Source: Paragorgia papillata
Lineage: Eukaryota; Cnidaria; Anthozoa; Scleralcyonacea; Coralliidae
Reading direction: 5' to 3'
NCBI GenBank assembly: GCA_035771165.1
Contig: JAWNZC010000003.1
Span: forward strand, 824,501 to 888,500
Length of the DNA: 64,000 bases
Made by a program: the position numbers and the translations under genes. Positions 17,501 to 28,910 of this stretch are shown here, piece after piece; the first letter of the stretch is position 1, and each line of letters opens with the position of its first letter. Under the pieces are notes generated by a model, which did not search any database, was not told where the DNA came from, and saw only the letters and a list, made by a program, of their open reading frames with translations.

Positions 17501-19841
17501 AAAGAACCTATTGTAAATAAAGACTAGATATGCTAACAGATTAATGAAATTATAGTAATTAGTATACAAGAAATTAAATATTATTAAATTAGTTAAATTT
17601 ACAGTATAGATCTTTTGTCAGGTAAAATATAATACTGGAGTTTTGACAAATAGTAGTTTGAAATTACATTTTTAAAGGTATTTAGGGTAGAAACACTTTT
17701 GACATGCTCAGGCAAGGCATTCCAGATGGTAGTAACCCGGTAATAATAAGAATATTTTAAATAATTACGATTGGTATGAAGTAACCTATAATTAAAGGGA
17801 GAGAAGTTACGAGTAGTAATATAACTATTTGAACGCTGATGTAAAGAAGGATGATCTAGGTCTACCATGCCTAGTCTTGATTTAAAAAGGAGCACAAGGT
17901 CTTTTGATTCTCTTCTATACTCCTGAGGTAGAAGGGATAAATTAAGGAGACGCTGTTTATAATCAAGATCTTTAGGATAATCTAGTATAAATTTCGTAGC
18001 CCTACGCTGGACGTTTTCCAACAATAATTGGTGTTTGATGGTATACGGTGACCAAAGTTCACTTGCATATTCCAACTTGGGGCGAACAATTGAACAATAT
18101 AGGAGTTTTCTAGTTTCAACATCTTGAAAATCTCTGCATAATCTCCTAACGAAACCCAGAGTACGGTTGGCTTGTAGAGATATCCGTTCTATGTGCAGGG
18201 ACCAATTTAGGTTGTCAGTAATGGATATGCCCAAGTCTTTGTTCTCGCAGATGGTATCCAGTAGGTCATTGCAGAGGTGGTAGTTCCTTACGGTATGAGA
18301 TTTCTTTTTGGAGATGTTAAGGGTCTTACACTTGGATGTATTGAAACTCATAGACCAGTCGCTACACCACGCAGAGAGGCATGTCAGATCTTGTTGAAGA
18401 GCACTTATATCTGATGGTTTCAGGATGGTCTTATATAGTTTAGAATCATCAGCAAATAGAGCAAGCTTAGAATTATGTTTGATGTAAGCTGGCATGTCAT
18501 CTATATAAACCAGAAACAAAAGGGGCCCAAGGATGGATCCCTGTGGGACACCAGAAAATATATTTAGACTATCAGAGTGTATTCCTTGTATAGTAACTCG
18601 TTGGTATCTATCAGATAGATAGCTAGTAAACCAACGTAGTAATTCATCAGCTATACCAAATAGGGATATTTTTCTGATAAGAGCAAGATGAGTAACTTTA
18701 TCAAAAGCTTTGCTAAAATCTAGGTAGATTACATCAGTCTCTTTACCGTTAGCTAGGGCTTCAATACTTTCTTGGTAAACTCCAAGAAGTTGGGTGACTG
18801 TCGACCTGCCTTTCAGAATCCATGTTGCATATTGATATAATTGAGGAGAGATGTGGACATAGCAATGATTAAATACACATCTCTCTAGGATTTTTGAAAG
18901 GATAGATAATAATGAAATAGGTCTATAATTTTCAACTATTAATGAGTCACCATTTTTAAACACTGGAGTCACATCAGCTAGTTTCCACTTGTCTGGAAAT
19001 ACTCCTAGTGATAAAGATTGATTGAAGAGACGACAAAGAGACCAAGCAATCTGGGGGGCGATTTCCTTAAGAAGTCTACCCGGGATCTTGTCTGGTCCGG
19101 ACGATTTGTTTGGATCAATGGCACTTAGTGCATTTTCCACTTCTGATAGTGTAAATTGAATAGATGACAAGAGGTGGTGTGCATGTGACGAAGCAGGTGG
19201 AACTTCAGTATCAGCAGAGACATCATTATTAAATATAGACTGAAAATAGAGATTGAATAAGTTCGCCTTATCCTTAATATTTGATACAAAGCGTTGACCG
19301 CTTCGTAAAAATTCGGGGGCTTGGTTCTGTTTTGTTGTGGTTTTGACATACGACCAAAAACGTTTGGGATTTTCACGTATTGAATCTTTGAGTTTTTGGG
19401 CATATAGTTTCTTTTTCTGCTTGATCATCTCTTTTGTATCACGGCGCGTCTGTGAGAATCTAATGTAGTCTTCATTGCGACCGGTTTTAGATGCAATAGT
19501 TCTTTGTCTGTTTTTGCATTTGATAAGATTCAGCAGTTCTTGATCAATCCAAGGGTGGTCATTTGTGTTTCTGGCTTTACAAATGGGAATATGTAAATCT
19601 ACAGCTGAGAAAAACAAATCGGTCCAATTCGCAAGAGACTCATTTACATCATCATCAACAAAGCATAAATCCCAAGGGACACTTTCTAGAGATTGTTTGA
19701 GGCCTTGCCAATCAGCCCTTTTAAAATTATAAACTCGGCGTTTAACTCTTGGCTTCTTAGCAATTTGTAAATTAATACAAAACTTAATAAGTTTGTGGTC
19801 GGTGTTTAGTATATCTTCAGAACCTTCAATGTTGGAAATTT
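17500..19841 (-). mobile_element. 5'-truncated CR1/Jockey-like LINE
   Basis: On the minus strand it carries the end of an AP endonuclease, a complete RT and an AT-rich 3' UTR with TAAATAAAG. The coding homology starts abruptly at 19841 with the endonuclease motif TDHKLI, preceded immediately by a stop, as expected of 5' truncation during target-primed insertion. The exact 3' border (17400-17600) is not clear. Confidence 0.85.
17599..19841 (-). pseudogene. LINE ORF2: endonuclease end plus reverse transcriptase
   Basis: One open frame runs from the truncation point through TDHKLIKF (endonuclease C-terminal His-bearing motif), SSGPDKIPGRLLKE, NYRPISLLSILSKILE, VIYLDFSKAFD (first catalytic Asp), SGVPQGSILGPLLFLVYIDD and ALFADDSKLY (catalytic DD). 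It then covers the thumb region with NRTLGFVRR and the C-terminal RATKFILDYP, FNYRLLHTNRN and TIWNALPEHV. There are about 750 codons without a stop, so decay is limited. It cannot be autonomous because the N-terminal part of the endonuclease and any ORF1 are missing. Jockey/CR1 group by motif style. Confidence 0.85.
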
Positions 19842-20451
19842 AATATATGCGTTGTGCCATCTGTAATAGATGGAAACTAGTTAACTTGAAAATCGAATGT
19901 GCTAGGAAGACAATTTTCCATATTCCCATTGTAAAGCTTATTAATCTCACATGAGAAATCTGCCCGAACGCTTTACGCGCATGCGTGTCCATTATTTCTC
20001 GCCATGTTTCATATTGTTCTAAGTTTCCACAGCCATTACATATCTTACAGTTTTCAATTAGTTGCAGTAATGTTAGTAGGGTATGAATGGGTGTTCTGAG
20101 TCCGGTGGACCATTCATTTTTGATCCACCGATGACGTGTTAATTTATTCATATTAGCAATGTTGATTACGCATCCTGGGGAGAATTGAGCATGACGTGTC
20201 GTTATCGGATATTGGGAAAATATGGTTAAACTGAATATTTAAGTACTATATATAACATGTTTATGTGAACATCTTGAATGAATTATTGCTAATGAGAGAA
20301 CCATTTTCGCAGAGGCAGCACAATTGTTTCATAATCTTCGAAGGGGACAAAAATCAAAGGTTTAATTTCTTTGGCTGCGTTCTTCCCATATTCGGCAGAG
20401 GCAAAGTCACTGAAGCGTTTATGAATAATTTAGAATAATTTGATTGCTGGA
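19842..20451 (-). other. Interval with an unrecognised open frame
   Basis: An ATG at 20151 (minus) opens about 100 codons containing LLTLLQLIENCKICNGCGN and ETWREIMDTHARKAF. The frame runs to the LINE junction at ~19841, so it may be an exon truncated by the insertion. No family recognised. The remainder (20160-20450) shows no gene. Confidence 0.3.
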
Positions 20452-20689
20452 GGCAGAGAACGCTTTCAGAGTCAGGCTTTCGCGATTGTGTAATGATAAT
20501 TAAATATACATATAGGAATAGTACTAGAATAAGTACTATACTCGGTATTCCGGATTCACGTTGAGTTTATTTCATTAAGCTCTAGTCTGTGTATCATCTA
20601 TTCAGATAAGCCGTCGGATATAGCCAAGTTTATTGTCACTAATATGTTTAGTAACAGAGAAGTATTGCAACGCACACCACGGTTTAAAT

Positions 20690-21120
20690 TTAATTAAGTT
20701 GAATGAAATAATGTTCATCTGACATCCGATTCATAATTGACCGTATATGACAAGTGTGAGCATGGAGTAGACCAAGATATCCACTGGTAGTTTGTTTGCT
20801 CAGAGTATCGTAACTATGGTTGCAGTTCTTCATTACTTCTTCTTTTGCGGTGGCAATGCCACCAGTGTCCTCTGACATTCCCTTCTGATGGTCTATAAGC
20901 CTATCCTTACGGTGAAATGTTTTTGAACAATTACGGCAGGTGTGAGTTGCATTTTCCAGATGTTGTCTTGCATGTCGCATAAGGACATCTTTATGTGTAA
21001 ACGATTCGTTGCAATGCTCGCAGACAAATCTCTTAGTTCGATGAGCAGTTACGTTTACGACGACTGAACTTGGTTAGTTTTGGTTGGTTTCTTTGAACAG
21101 GTCTCGCATACATAAGCCAT
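20690..21120 (-). pseudogene. C2H2 zinc-finger protein remnant in the left arm
   Basis: The minus strand begins at an ATG at 21120 with MAYVCETC, then loses frame (stops near 21055). It continues as FVCEHCNESFTHKDVLMRH and HTCRNCSKTFHRKDRLIDH, two consecutive C2H2 fingers, before drifting into unrelated sequence ending at 20690. Tandem fingers of this type bind DNA. Here they may be the DNA-binding N terminus of a lost transposase or a captured host ZNF. The frameshift makes it a pseudogene. Confidence 0.55.
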
Positions 21121-21527
21121 TGTAGATTTGATAACTTGAGAGATATAAACTTTTTAAAAGAGAGACTAGAGAGCGTAAATTCTTCAGACTTCTTTCTCCG
21201 ACAGAAGCGTTCAACGAAGAGCCAGAGTGAGTACAAAATATTTGGTTTTTATTTTGATAAGTGGTATGCGATGACGAAAAATCTTTTTATAGTTCCTCAC
21301 AACATTTTCCATATTATATTTGAAAGTGAACATGCTGATGAGTTCTGACACAAAGTGAAACAGTCATAAATGTGTTGTATTTTAACTAGTTTTTATGACA
21401 TTGTATGACCTTCAGTGTTCTTAAAAATCACCCCTCAGAATGCAGGAAGTCACATTTCCAAGACTCTAAATTTCCAAAATTTCTGGGGGCATGCCCTCGG
21501 ACCCCCTAGAACACACGTAAAAATCTC

Positions 21528-21860
21528 ACAGCTTGTCAACAAGATGTTGGCGGAACAAGCTTGTAACAAGTCTGGGAACAAGTTGTAACAATGCTGTTGT
21601 CTTATCACGTTGTAGCAAGCTTGTTGACAACAACCTTGTAGCAAGTTGTTGAGCTGCAGAGCGGTAACAAGTTGTTGGAACAGCCAAGTCCAGGCTTGTT
21701 GGAACAACTTGTAACAAGTCTGTTGAAGTCATCAAACTTGTCACAAGCTGTTCCAACAAGCTCCTTACAGATTGTTTTAACAAGTCTGGAGCAAGATCGC
21801 TGTGACAACTTGTGGCAGACTTGTCCCAACAAGGAAGATTCAGCCTTCACAACAACTTAA
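21528..21860. repeat. AACAAGTTGT/ACAAGCTTGT palindromic satellite, left arm
   Basis: About 330 bp is built from the words AACAAGCTTGTAACAAG, TTGTTGACAAC and ACAAGTTGTTGG. The words are self-complementary, so open frames occur in every frame but are not genes. It is preceded by CCTCGGACCCCCTAG and ACACGTAAAAATCTCACA; the latter motif is mirrored at the right arm. Confidence 0.8.
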
Positions 21861-23327
21861 AAATAGCATGTGAAAACCGGTTTGAACCAGTCGATTAAAT
21901 CATGAATGATGTGGATTATGGAGAGAAAATTTGAACAAGACATTGGCTCATTAACGGCTTTTTGCTGGCGATGTTGTTTACATGAAGTTGTCGTCAAAAT
22001 ATGGCAGAGAAATCACAGGATAATCATACAGATTACTGGTCTTCTGAAGAGCTAAAAACTCATTCTCGTTTTGGATTTCTGTTTGGAGATAATTTTTCAG
22101 TGGTTGCAAATAATATCAACCACAAATGAAATGAGAAAACAACAAGACTTTGCACAGTGGACGTTCATCGACAGCAAACCGGAAAGACAGAATATTATAC
22201 ACCAAGATCCTTGTCAATGTTATCAAAGTGGTTAGTTTTTAAAAAGACAGTTTTCGTTGGTGTTTTGTTCTTTCTTTGTTTCAAACTTGGCATGTTTGTT
22301 TTATAGATCTCGCCTGTTAAATTGTTTTATTAGGGCTATAATTAAACACCAACTGCGAGTTTATTGCACTGCTTCAAAAACAAACCATTTTGTATTTATT
22401 TACGTAAACAACTTAACATTTTAAAGATTGACCTTGTGTGGGGCGATAAAATCCAGCAGAGAATTTTATAAAACGGCAAACGTGTTTCTTTTGCACATAT
22501 AAAGACATCATTAATTTAAACAGAATTCTGTATGTTTTGGTTCGTAAATTTTATTCTATTCGTTTTGTTGTTTAGCCATTAAAATGAACATGCATGATAA
22601 TGATGTATTACAGAAGTGGAAAGTTGAGTTATTTATGAGTCGTGGCTTTAAATTTAATATAAAAACACTTTGACAATAATGTTATAAATTCTTTAATGTA
22701 TTGCCTGCCCGAGACCCGACGGGTAAAATCATCTGGCGTGAAAGTTCACTTTCCCACAACAACGATGCGTCAATTGTTATTTTTTAAACTCCATGTCACC
22801 GTTTTTATAGTCTGAAGAATTCACTTGTGTTTGTATGATTTACACAATGTACTGTTTATAATTATAATGAATCTTTATATGTTCGTAGATGTTTTCTGAC
22901 TAAAATTGAACCTGCATGGAGATGACAAACATGCTACACAGAAGAAGATTGGTGCAGTGACAGTTTGTCTGAAGAACATGAAAATAAACTTTAGGAATAT
23001 TCCTTTATGAATGGATTTTGCATAGGATAGCTTGTTGTTTTTTACTATTATATTTAAACATCTGCCCCTGGCAAACCCCTGGCAGTCTGTAAAAGGCTTT
23101 TTTTTAAAAAGGCTTGCTTATCTCAAGGCTAAATTGAAACGTATTTTGAGGTAATATTATTTGAACAAAATGTTTTAGCTTTCCTTTTTGTGAATATCTT
23201 TATCTTGCTACGAAGAACACTCAGTAATATATTAAATAAATTTTTGCATTGTATTCTTTGTTGTGAAAGTTTTGTATTAAATCCGCCGCCACGCTGGACA
23301 AAAGCAAGCGGGAAAATAATAAAACGC
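21861..23327. other. Spacer between the two satellite arms; no gene seen
   Basis: AT-rich sequence with no domain-bearing frame. A fragment GGGTAAAATCATCTGGCGTG near 22720-22740 resembles the dispersed CCCCTTGA repeat family found at 33-34 kb and 61-63 kb. Confidence 0.4.
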
Positions 23328-23645
23328 GTTTGTGACAACATTGTTGAAACAGCTTGTTACGGCTCAAATTCAACAAGCTTGTTTCAACCTTGTTGACATA
23401 GTTGACTTGTTACGCGATGTTCACACAGGCTTGTTACGGCTTGATTCAACAAGCTTGTACCAAGTTGTTAGCTTGCTGTTACAAGCTTGTTGTCAACAAC
23501 GTTGTTATGACCTTGTTCCAACAAGCTTGTTACAAGGCTGCCAACAACTTGTTATCGGCTTGTCACAACAACTGGGAACAAGCAGTGCGAACACAACTTG
23601 ATATTGGCTTGTCGGAATCTTGTAAGAAGTATGTTACAACTTGTG
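23328..23645. repeat. AACAAGTTGT palindromic satellite, right arm
   Basis: Inverted counterpart of 21528-21860. The same words recur and end at CACAAGTTGT-type sequence followed by GCGTTTTTACGCGTG, the mirror of the left boundary. Together with the left arm it forms a ~2.1-kb fold-back unit. Confidence 0.75.
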
Positions 23646-23682
23646 CGTTTTTACGCGTGAAGAGCCCCTTTTTGTGAACGCC

Positions 23683-23722
23683 GCCCCCCCCCCCCCCACC
23701 CCCCACCCCCCACACACACATG
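23683..23722. repeat. Poly-C/CA low-complexity tract
   Basis: A run of C broken by single A residues, followed by ACACACACA. The open frame across it is an artefact of low complexity. Confidence 0.85.
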
Positions 23723-24115
23723 TTGCCTTGCACATCTCAAGCATTGCTATTCATCGCCATTACTATTTTTACACTATCTTGGTAAACTCCACTGGTATTT
23801 TTCACCTTCTTGACATCTCAATCAGCATTATCGCATCACCATCACTCATCATCCTAGTAAGTTACACACAGCTTTAACTGTCAAAACTCACGAGTGTCAG
23901 TGGAACTTACCAGGATGGTGTAGGATGGCACAATTCTTATTGAAAAAAAACCCCAATTTCTCAAGAGTCGGACTTCTGGTGTATCTACTATTCTGTGGTC
24001 AGACCACTGGAGCAGCTCTGGTGTGCACAAACTTTGGTTTCTTAATTTCATTATACAAGATATTGAACAACACCTAAAACAAGCAAACAAAGCACCAAGT
24101 CAAGGTTTGGTAATG

Positions 24116-24777
24116 TTGATGTAACAGGCAACATATTTTGTCAGCATAAATTTCTTATATTATAACTTATTGGATTCATCTAAGCCCGATATGGCAAAGT
24201 CGAAAATTCAATATTGGGCGAGACCGTAGGTCGAGCCTAATATTCAAATTTGAGGCTTAAATATTTTCCATATCGGGCGAAGATGAATCCAATAGGTGTT
24301 TCATTATATCGCACAAATAATCGTGCATTTGGCCAGTAAATATACCTTGTGCACCTGTCCAAAGGTTGCTGCCCAATATGTAGTTGTCCTACATCGTAAG
24401 ATATTGGGCTGGCACGTGACGCTAATGTAGACATTTGATTGGACGATTAATTGCGAGGGTATAATAAACATGTATATAGTGTAATTAATACAGAGCACTG
24501 TGATATACACTGCACTTCTCAACCTCATTAATAATTCATAAACCAAACACATAGGAAAACCATAAGCAAGACAAAGTTTTGATATGTGATGAAACACTTG
24601 GATATAAAATTAAGCCAACTTTTATCTCAAACATATCTTAAAATACTGATTCATTTGAGAACTGATTCATTAACTGATTTGTTTGATCTTGAAACACTCG
24701 AAAGTTGTGTTTGATCTAATATCAAAACACCTAGATCAAAGTTGGTTAAAACACACTTCTCTCTCCTAGTGTATGAA
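24116..24777. repeat. Duplicated segment, copy 1 (pairs with 37175-37668)
   Basis: The sequence from GATGTAACAGGCAACATATT to TCTCTCCTAGTGTA recurs at 37175-37668 with an internal deletion. It contains a short inverted motif around GATATGG-AAAA...CCATATCGGGC. No gene is recognised. Confidence 0.85.
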
Positions 24778-24869
24778 ATTATTATACAGTAGCACAACAT
24801 AATAATTTGTTTCCGATCAAGTATTAAAGATTTATGTATATATAAGATAAAAACGTCACAGTTTTGAAA

Positions 24870-25020
24870 CTACTTCTTACCTTGTATAAACTGATCAATG
24901 ACAGAAACCGTTCCAAGAAGAAAAGATTTGCAAAGTAATTAATACTTTTAAAAAATCAAAACAACCAAAATGCAAAGACGAGATTCCCCATGAAAACAAC
25001 TCGAGTACTTCTCGAATAAT
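24870..25020. repeat. Duplicated segment, copy 1 (pairs with 39825-39985)
   Basis: ACTTCTTACCTTGTATAA...ACTTCTCGAATA recurs at 39825-39985. On the minus strand CAG/GTAAGAAGT would be a splice donor, so the block may contain an exon end. Confidence 0.75.
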
Positions 25021-25029
25021 AAGAGAGGC

Positions 25030-25093
25030 TCTTAGAGAGCGTGAATTCTTCAGACTTCTTTCTCCGACAGAAGCGTTCAACGAAGAGCCAGAA
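25030..25093. repeat. 64-bp direct repeat of 21168-21228
   Basis: GAATTCTTCAGACTTCTTTC through CGTTCAACGAAGAGCCAGA occurs here and at the inner end of the left arm in the same orientation, unlike the rest of the arms, which are inverted. Confidence 0.75.
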
Positions 25094-25766
25094 CTCCTTT
25101 GCCGCATGTGAGACAGTAAAAAGATGTGCGCATGCTCAGTACAATTTAGTATGACGTCACTTGGGCATGCTCGATCTTGTCTACGCTATGCTCAATCCTG
25201 CCTAAAACAAAACACTTAGTCGCTAAGGAACAGCAAAACGGAGTAAGAAGAAGTAATGAACAACTGTAACCATAGTTACAATACTCTGAGCAAACAAACT
25301 ACCATATCTTGGTCTACTCAATGCTCACACTTGTCATATACGGACAATTATGAATCGGATGTCAGATGAAACATTATTTCATTCAACTTAATTAAATTTA
25401 AACCGTGGCATGTTGCAATACTTCTCTGTTACTAAACATATTAGTGACAATAAAGTTGGCTATATCCGACCGCTTACCTGAATAGATGATACACGGTACT
25501 AGAGCTTAATGAAATAAACTCGACGTGAATGCGGAATACCGAGTATAGCACTTATTCTAGTACTATTCCAATATGTGTCTTTAATTAGCATTACACAATC
25601 GCGAAAGCCTGACTCTGAAAGCGTTCTCTGCCTAGACCTCTTAACTGGTGTGTTTAACTAACAAAGAACACATTACAGTATATAATGTATATACTGTACA
25701 AGTACCAGTAGTACGTACTATAAACATGCAGTACATATAATGAAGAAAAAAATAATGTATAATTAC

Positions 25767-25872
25767 CTAACAAATCAGTGTCACCACCATACAGATAATT
25801 TGATGCAAATTGACCATGATTCAATAATAGCTGGTGGCATGAGTAAAATTGATGGTGATGAGCCATTGTCAT
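25767..25872 (-). CDS. Possible coding exon, 35 codons, with splice donor
   Basis: From an ATG at 25872 the frame reads MTMAHHHQFYSCHQLL and LNHGQFASNYLYGGDTDLLG, then meets GTAATTATAC, a plausible donor. The last part is duplicated at 39.75-39.82 kb with one substitution (GSDTDLLG), so the reading frame is preserved in both copies. The frame also extends upstream without another ATG. No family recognised; host or element origin unclear. Confidence 0.3.
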
Positions 25873-26077
25873 GGGCACATTCTTAAAGCTTTTCTTCACC
25901 TTTGCTTAAAAAAAATGGTGTTTCGCTTCAAACCGCATACACCAATGTGTTGTCAGGGGACCAAATCTATAGTGCATTTTGAAAATTGTATATAAATACA
26001 TGTAAATACTTAGTTAAATTCTAAAATACTGGTACAGTAGCGCTCCGTCATGATGACGTCACTGTTTAGGTTTGTCC

Positions 26078-26086
26078 ACTTTTACC
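26078..26086. other. 9-bp target-site duplication, left
   Basis: ACTTTTACC directly abuts the left terminal repeat and recurs exactly, directly abutting the right one, at 36735-36743. Confidence 0.8.
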
Positions 26087-26118
26087 CAGGCGGTGTGCGC
26101 ATAGCGACCGCAAAGCAT
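26087..26118 (+). repeat. Academ-like terminal inverted repeat, left
   Basis: 32 bp identical to the reverse complement of 36703-36734. The transposase ATG (26140) lies only 21 bp inside it, so the promoter must overlap or lie in the terminus. Confidence 0.9.
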
Positions 26119-26617
26119 TGTTGATGCCGCATTTTCAAGATGGCGGAAAACTTACAAAAAATTGCTCATTTTCCTTGGCATTTTACTACCATCTCAAAAG
26201 GTAAATGTTTCTTTTCCATATTTCAAGCGACCTTTATCTACTTAAATGCCAGACTGCAGAGTTGGGCAGCGGCGCACCCGAGATTAATTGAAATAGACTT
26301 TTTGGCGCACCTGAAATTTGTTACGTAATAATTCTCGTCATTACTCGCGCACCTACAAGCGAGTAAGACGACAGTCGTTGTTTAGTTGTTGTGCTATATC
26401 CCAACCATGCAATGTATTATTAAATTAATTTAAATGCATATCGTTTACAATTCTTTAAGTGTGCATACATTGTACACATAATTCATACATCACATTGCAG
26501 TTATTTGATGTTGTATATGTGTATATATATGTGTATATATATAGATGTTGGCAGTTTTGATCATTATTATCTACTATTAAGTACAATGTACAGCTACGAA
26601 AAAACGACAGCAGTATT

Positions 26618-26990
26618 CTAGTTATCAGCTTTAATCACGTGGGGACATCTCGGAGTCTCCGTTCTCAGTCTGTCAATGACTTTACTGACATCATGTCTTC
26701 TGGCTGCTCGCTCACGCTCATCAGTAAATAAAGGCAACCGATGCCTTGGTATACCACGTTTCGTATCTCCTTCAGTGTACAGGCGCAGGGGTAGGGGGGG
26801 TTCAGTGTAGGTAGTTGTGGTGATAATGTAACATCTTGATGGATTTTCCCAAACTACCTGCAACAGAAAAACTATGGACGTTTCGAGCGAAGGTCCTTTG
26901 TAGTCGCTACTAACAACTTCCTGATGAAGAGCCTTCGCTTGACATGCCGATATTTTGTTTCTCTGTTACAGGCAGTTTGAGAAAACCCAT
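26618..26990 (-). pseudogene. Coding-like retroelement remnant in intron 1
   Basis: A minus-strand frame ends at 26618 and reads YTEGDTKRGIPRHRLPLF, DERERAARRHDVSKVIDRLR. It looks like genuine protein sequence without an ATG at its edge. Next to it, CTGATGAAGAGCCTTCGCTT is a motif often seen at the 3' ends of Penelope- and LINE-type elements. The family is not certain. Confidence 0.25.
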
Positions 26991-28910
26991 CAAGACCGCT
27001 GTATTATTTTCAGTACTCTGACCAGCACCGAAGAATTTTACTCGGGCAGGGATGGGGGGTATGGTTTTGTTCTGTGACCTGTATAAATGTATATTTTTGT
27101 AAATTAAATTAAATCAATATTCAATAATATATATTATCTATACATTTTTACAGGCTTTACAACCGATGGCGAATTTAATTCTGTTCGAACATCAGGGGAA
27201 AATCGACCAATCTCCATTGTTGCCCTCATTCAGGACGCCAGAAACAAAGCTCGAAGGATGAGATAAACAACAATAGCTAAATATTTCAAGCTGGACAGCG
27301 AAGGTAAAAAAAAACTAGGTTTAAACTGTTGATAATAAAAAGACTGGAAAGAAACTGGCGAAGTAAAGCTGACGCAAGAAAATCAACCTAATTAAATCCA
27401 CAATTAAACAGTCCATAATTAAATACATCCACCTTATTCATAATGACCGCTCCCTTAATATGGCAAGTTATGTGTGTATATTGTGAGAAGAATCAATAAT
27501 TGTTGTAATACATTAATTATTTTATTTCCTGTTAAATTTTTGCAACAGGAAATCCATTAAGACTTACTTTGGCTCAATGATTATATATGAACAACGGGAT
27601 GGAAAAGTTAGCATTCTCTGATGCTATTTACAGATACAGAGAAAACTCTTCCCCTTCATGCACAATCCCCATCCATGGGTTGAAGGTATATGACTGATTT
27701 AAAACATGTAAAAAAGAGAAAATCTGAAATTGCAAAAAGCAACTTTTTTCACTTTTTATTGCACATTTCAGTAATTCAGATCATGTAATGTTTTCATAAT
27801 TTATCCCTCTTAGTTTTCAGTATTATTTCATTCATATACATGTGAATGAGAAAACATTTAAGGAATAATTCTCAAGAGAACGCATTGTAAACATCACATG
27901 ATTTGAAATGGGCATTTTATATTACGAAGGTAAGGAGGTCTATTACTTGGTCACTTCAAACTATATTTTTCATTAAATGTTTTTAGGAAGGACGGAGAAA
28001 ACTGTCGAAGTGCTAAAATCCATCATGGCCATTTACATATTCCGCGCCAGTGTCCAGAGTCTAAGAAACCACAAGACCGATCCAGCCGGTTTCAGTACGT
28101 TTCTGTATCAACCAGTGGCAGTGAGCGAATTCATCACAGAGAGGATCATAATCATCTACTGAAACGAGTGGTGACCAGCCTACGAGATGGTCGCATTCCT
28201 GGCGTAGATTTACGAAACTTAAGAGAAGCACTGCATGACCCATCCACTGGGTTGACGTACGAGGCTCTAACCGGCAAAAACAAGCAATCTGTGCCAGATT
28301 GTGAACGCTTGATCAGCTCTGGTGTAATATCATTTCTAAGTAAGAAAGGCTACACTCACACTGCCAGAGTTATCAGAATCATTCACAACTGGCATAAAGC
28401 TGTAGACGGGAGAGGCTTATCTGAGGCAGTACGTTCCATGTACTGTAAAGAAATGAAAGAATGAATGGCTGTTAAGCGACTGGATGCCATGGTTCAGGGA
28501 CTTGCCAGATTATAGCTCAATTGATGTCAACAGGTAAGTGTATGTATATATAAACTAGTTTTTAGAACTTCTTTTGAAATTTAAAATGTGATTCTACAAC
28601 TACCAAAAACTAGTGGTGTAACGATATACCGATATATCGCGATACGTTAGCCCACGATACGATACGGTGCACGCAGAACTGTATCGCGGTACGATACGGA
28701 AACGTTTTAATAAGAAAATGATGTAGCCAGTGTGCTTAATGATCGGTCAATTCATACCTGTATTTGATTTTTTCTCATTTATAATAAGTAAAACAACGAA
28801 GCCTTTTGATTTGCGTGTAAGATTTTCAGACAATTTTACTTCCTTTAAAACCGGAAGTCACGCGCATTGTTTTCGTATTTGGCAAGCTTCGCCAAGTCAA
28901 ACAAAGAAAG

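Larger units (their letters stand above)
20452..25632. mobile_element. 5.2-kb element bounded by ~390-bp inverted repeats
   Basis: The arm 20452-20842 is the reverse complement of 25247-25632. The outer ends read GGCAGAGAACGCTTTCAGAG, and long stretches of arm are near-identical. Inside are a broken zinc-finger frame, two fold-back satellite arms and unrelated AT-rich sequence. No transposase is recognised, so it looks non-autonomous or heavily decayed. No clear target duplication is seen. A partial copy of the right end plus flank recurs at 39.5 kb. Confidence 0.65.

Noticed and set aside
18121..18200. Possible host gene in the long minus-strand frame at 17.6-19.8 kb
   Set aside because: RT motifs (SGVPQGS, FADD) identify it as LINE ORF2.
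21450..21860. Several overlapping frames on both strands rich in Leu, Gln, Thr
   Set aside because: Translations of a self-complementary AACAAG satellite; every frame is open because the repeat lacks stop words.
23641..23877. Proline/histidine-rich plus-strand frame
   Set aside because: It crosses a poly-C/CA tract; the composition comes from low complexity and no homologous domain follows.
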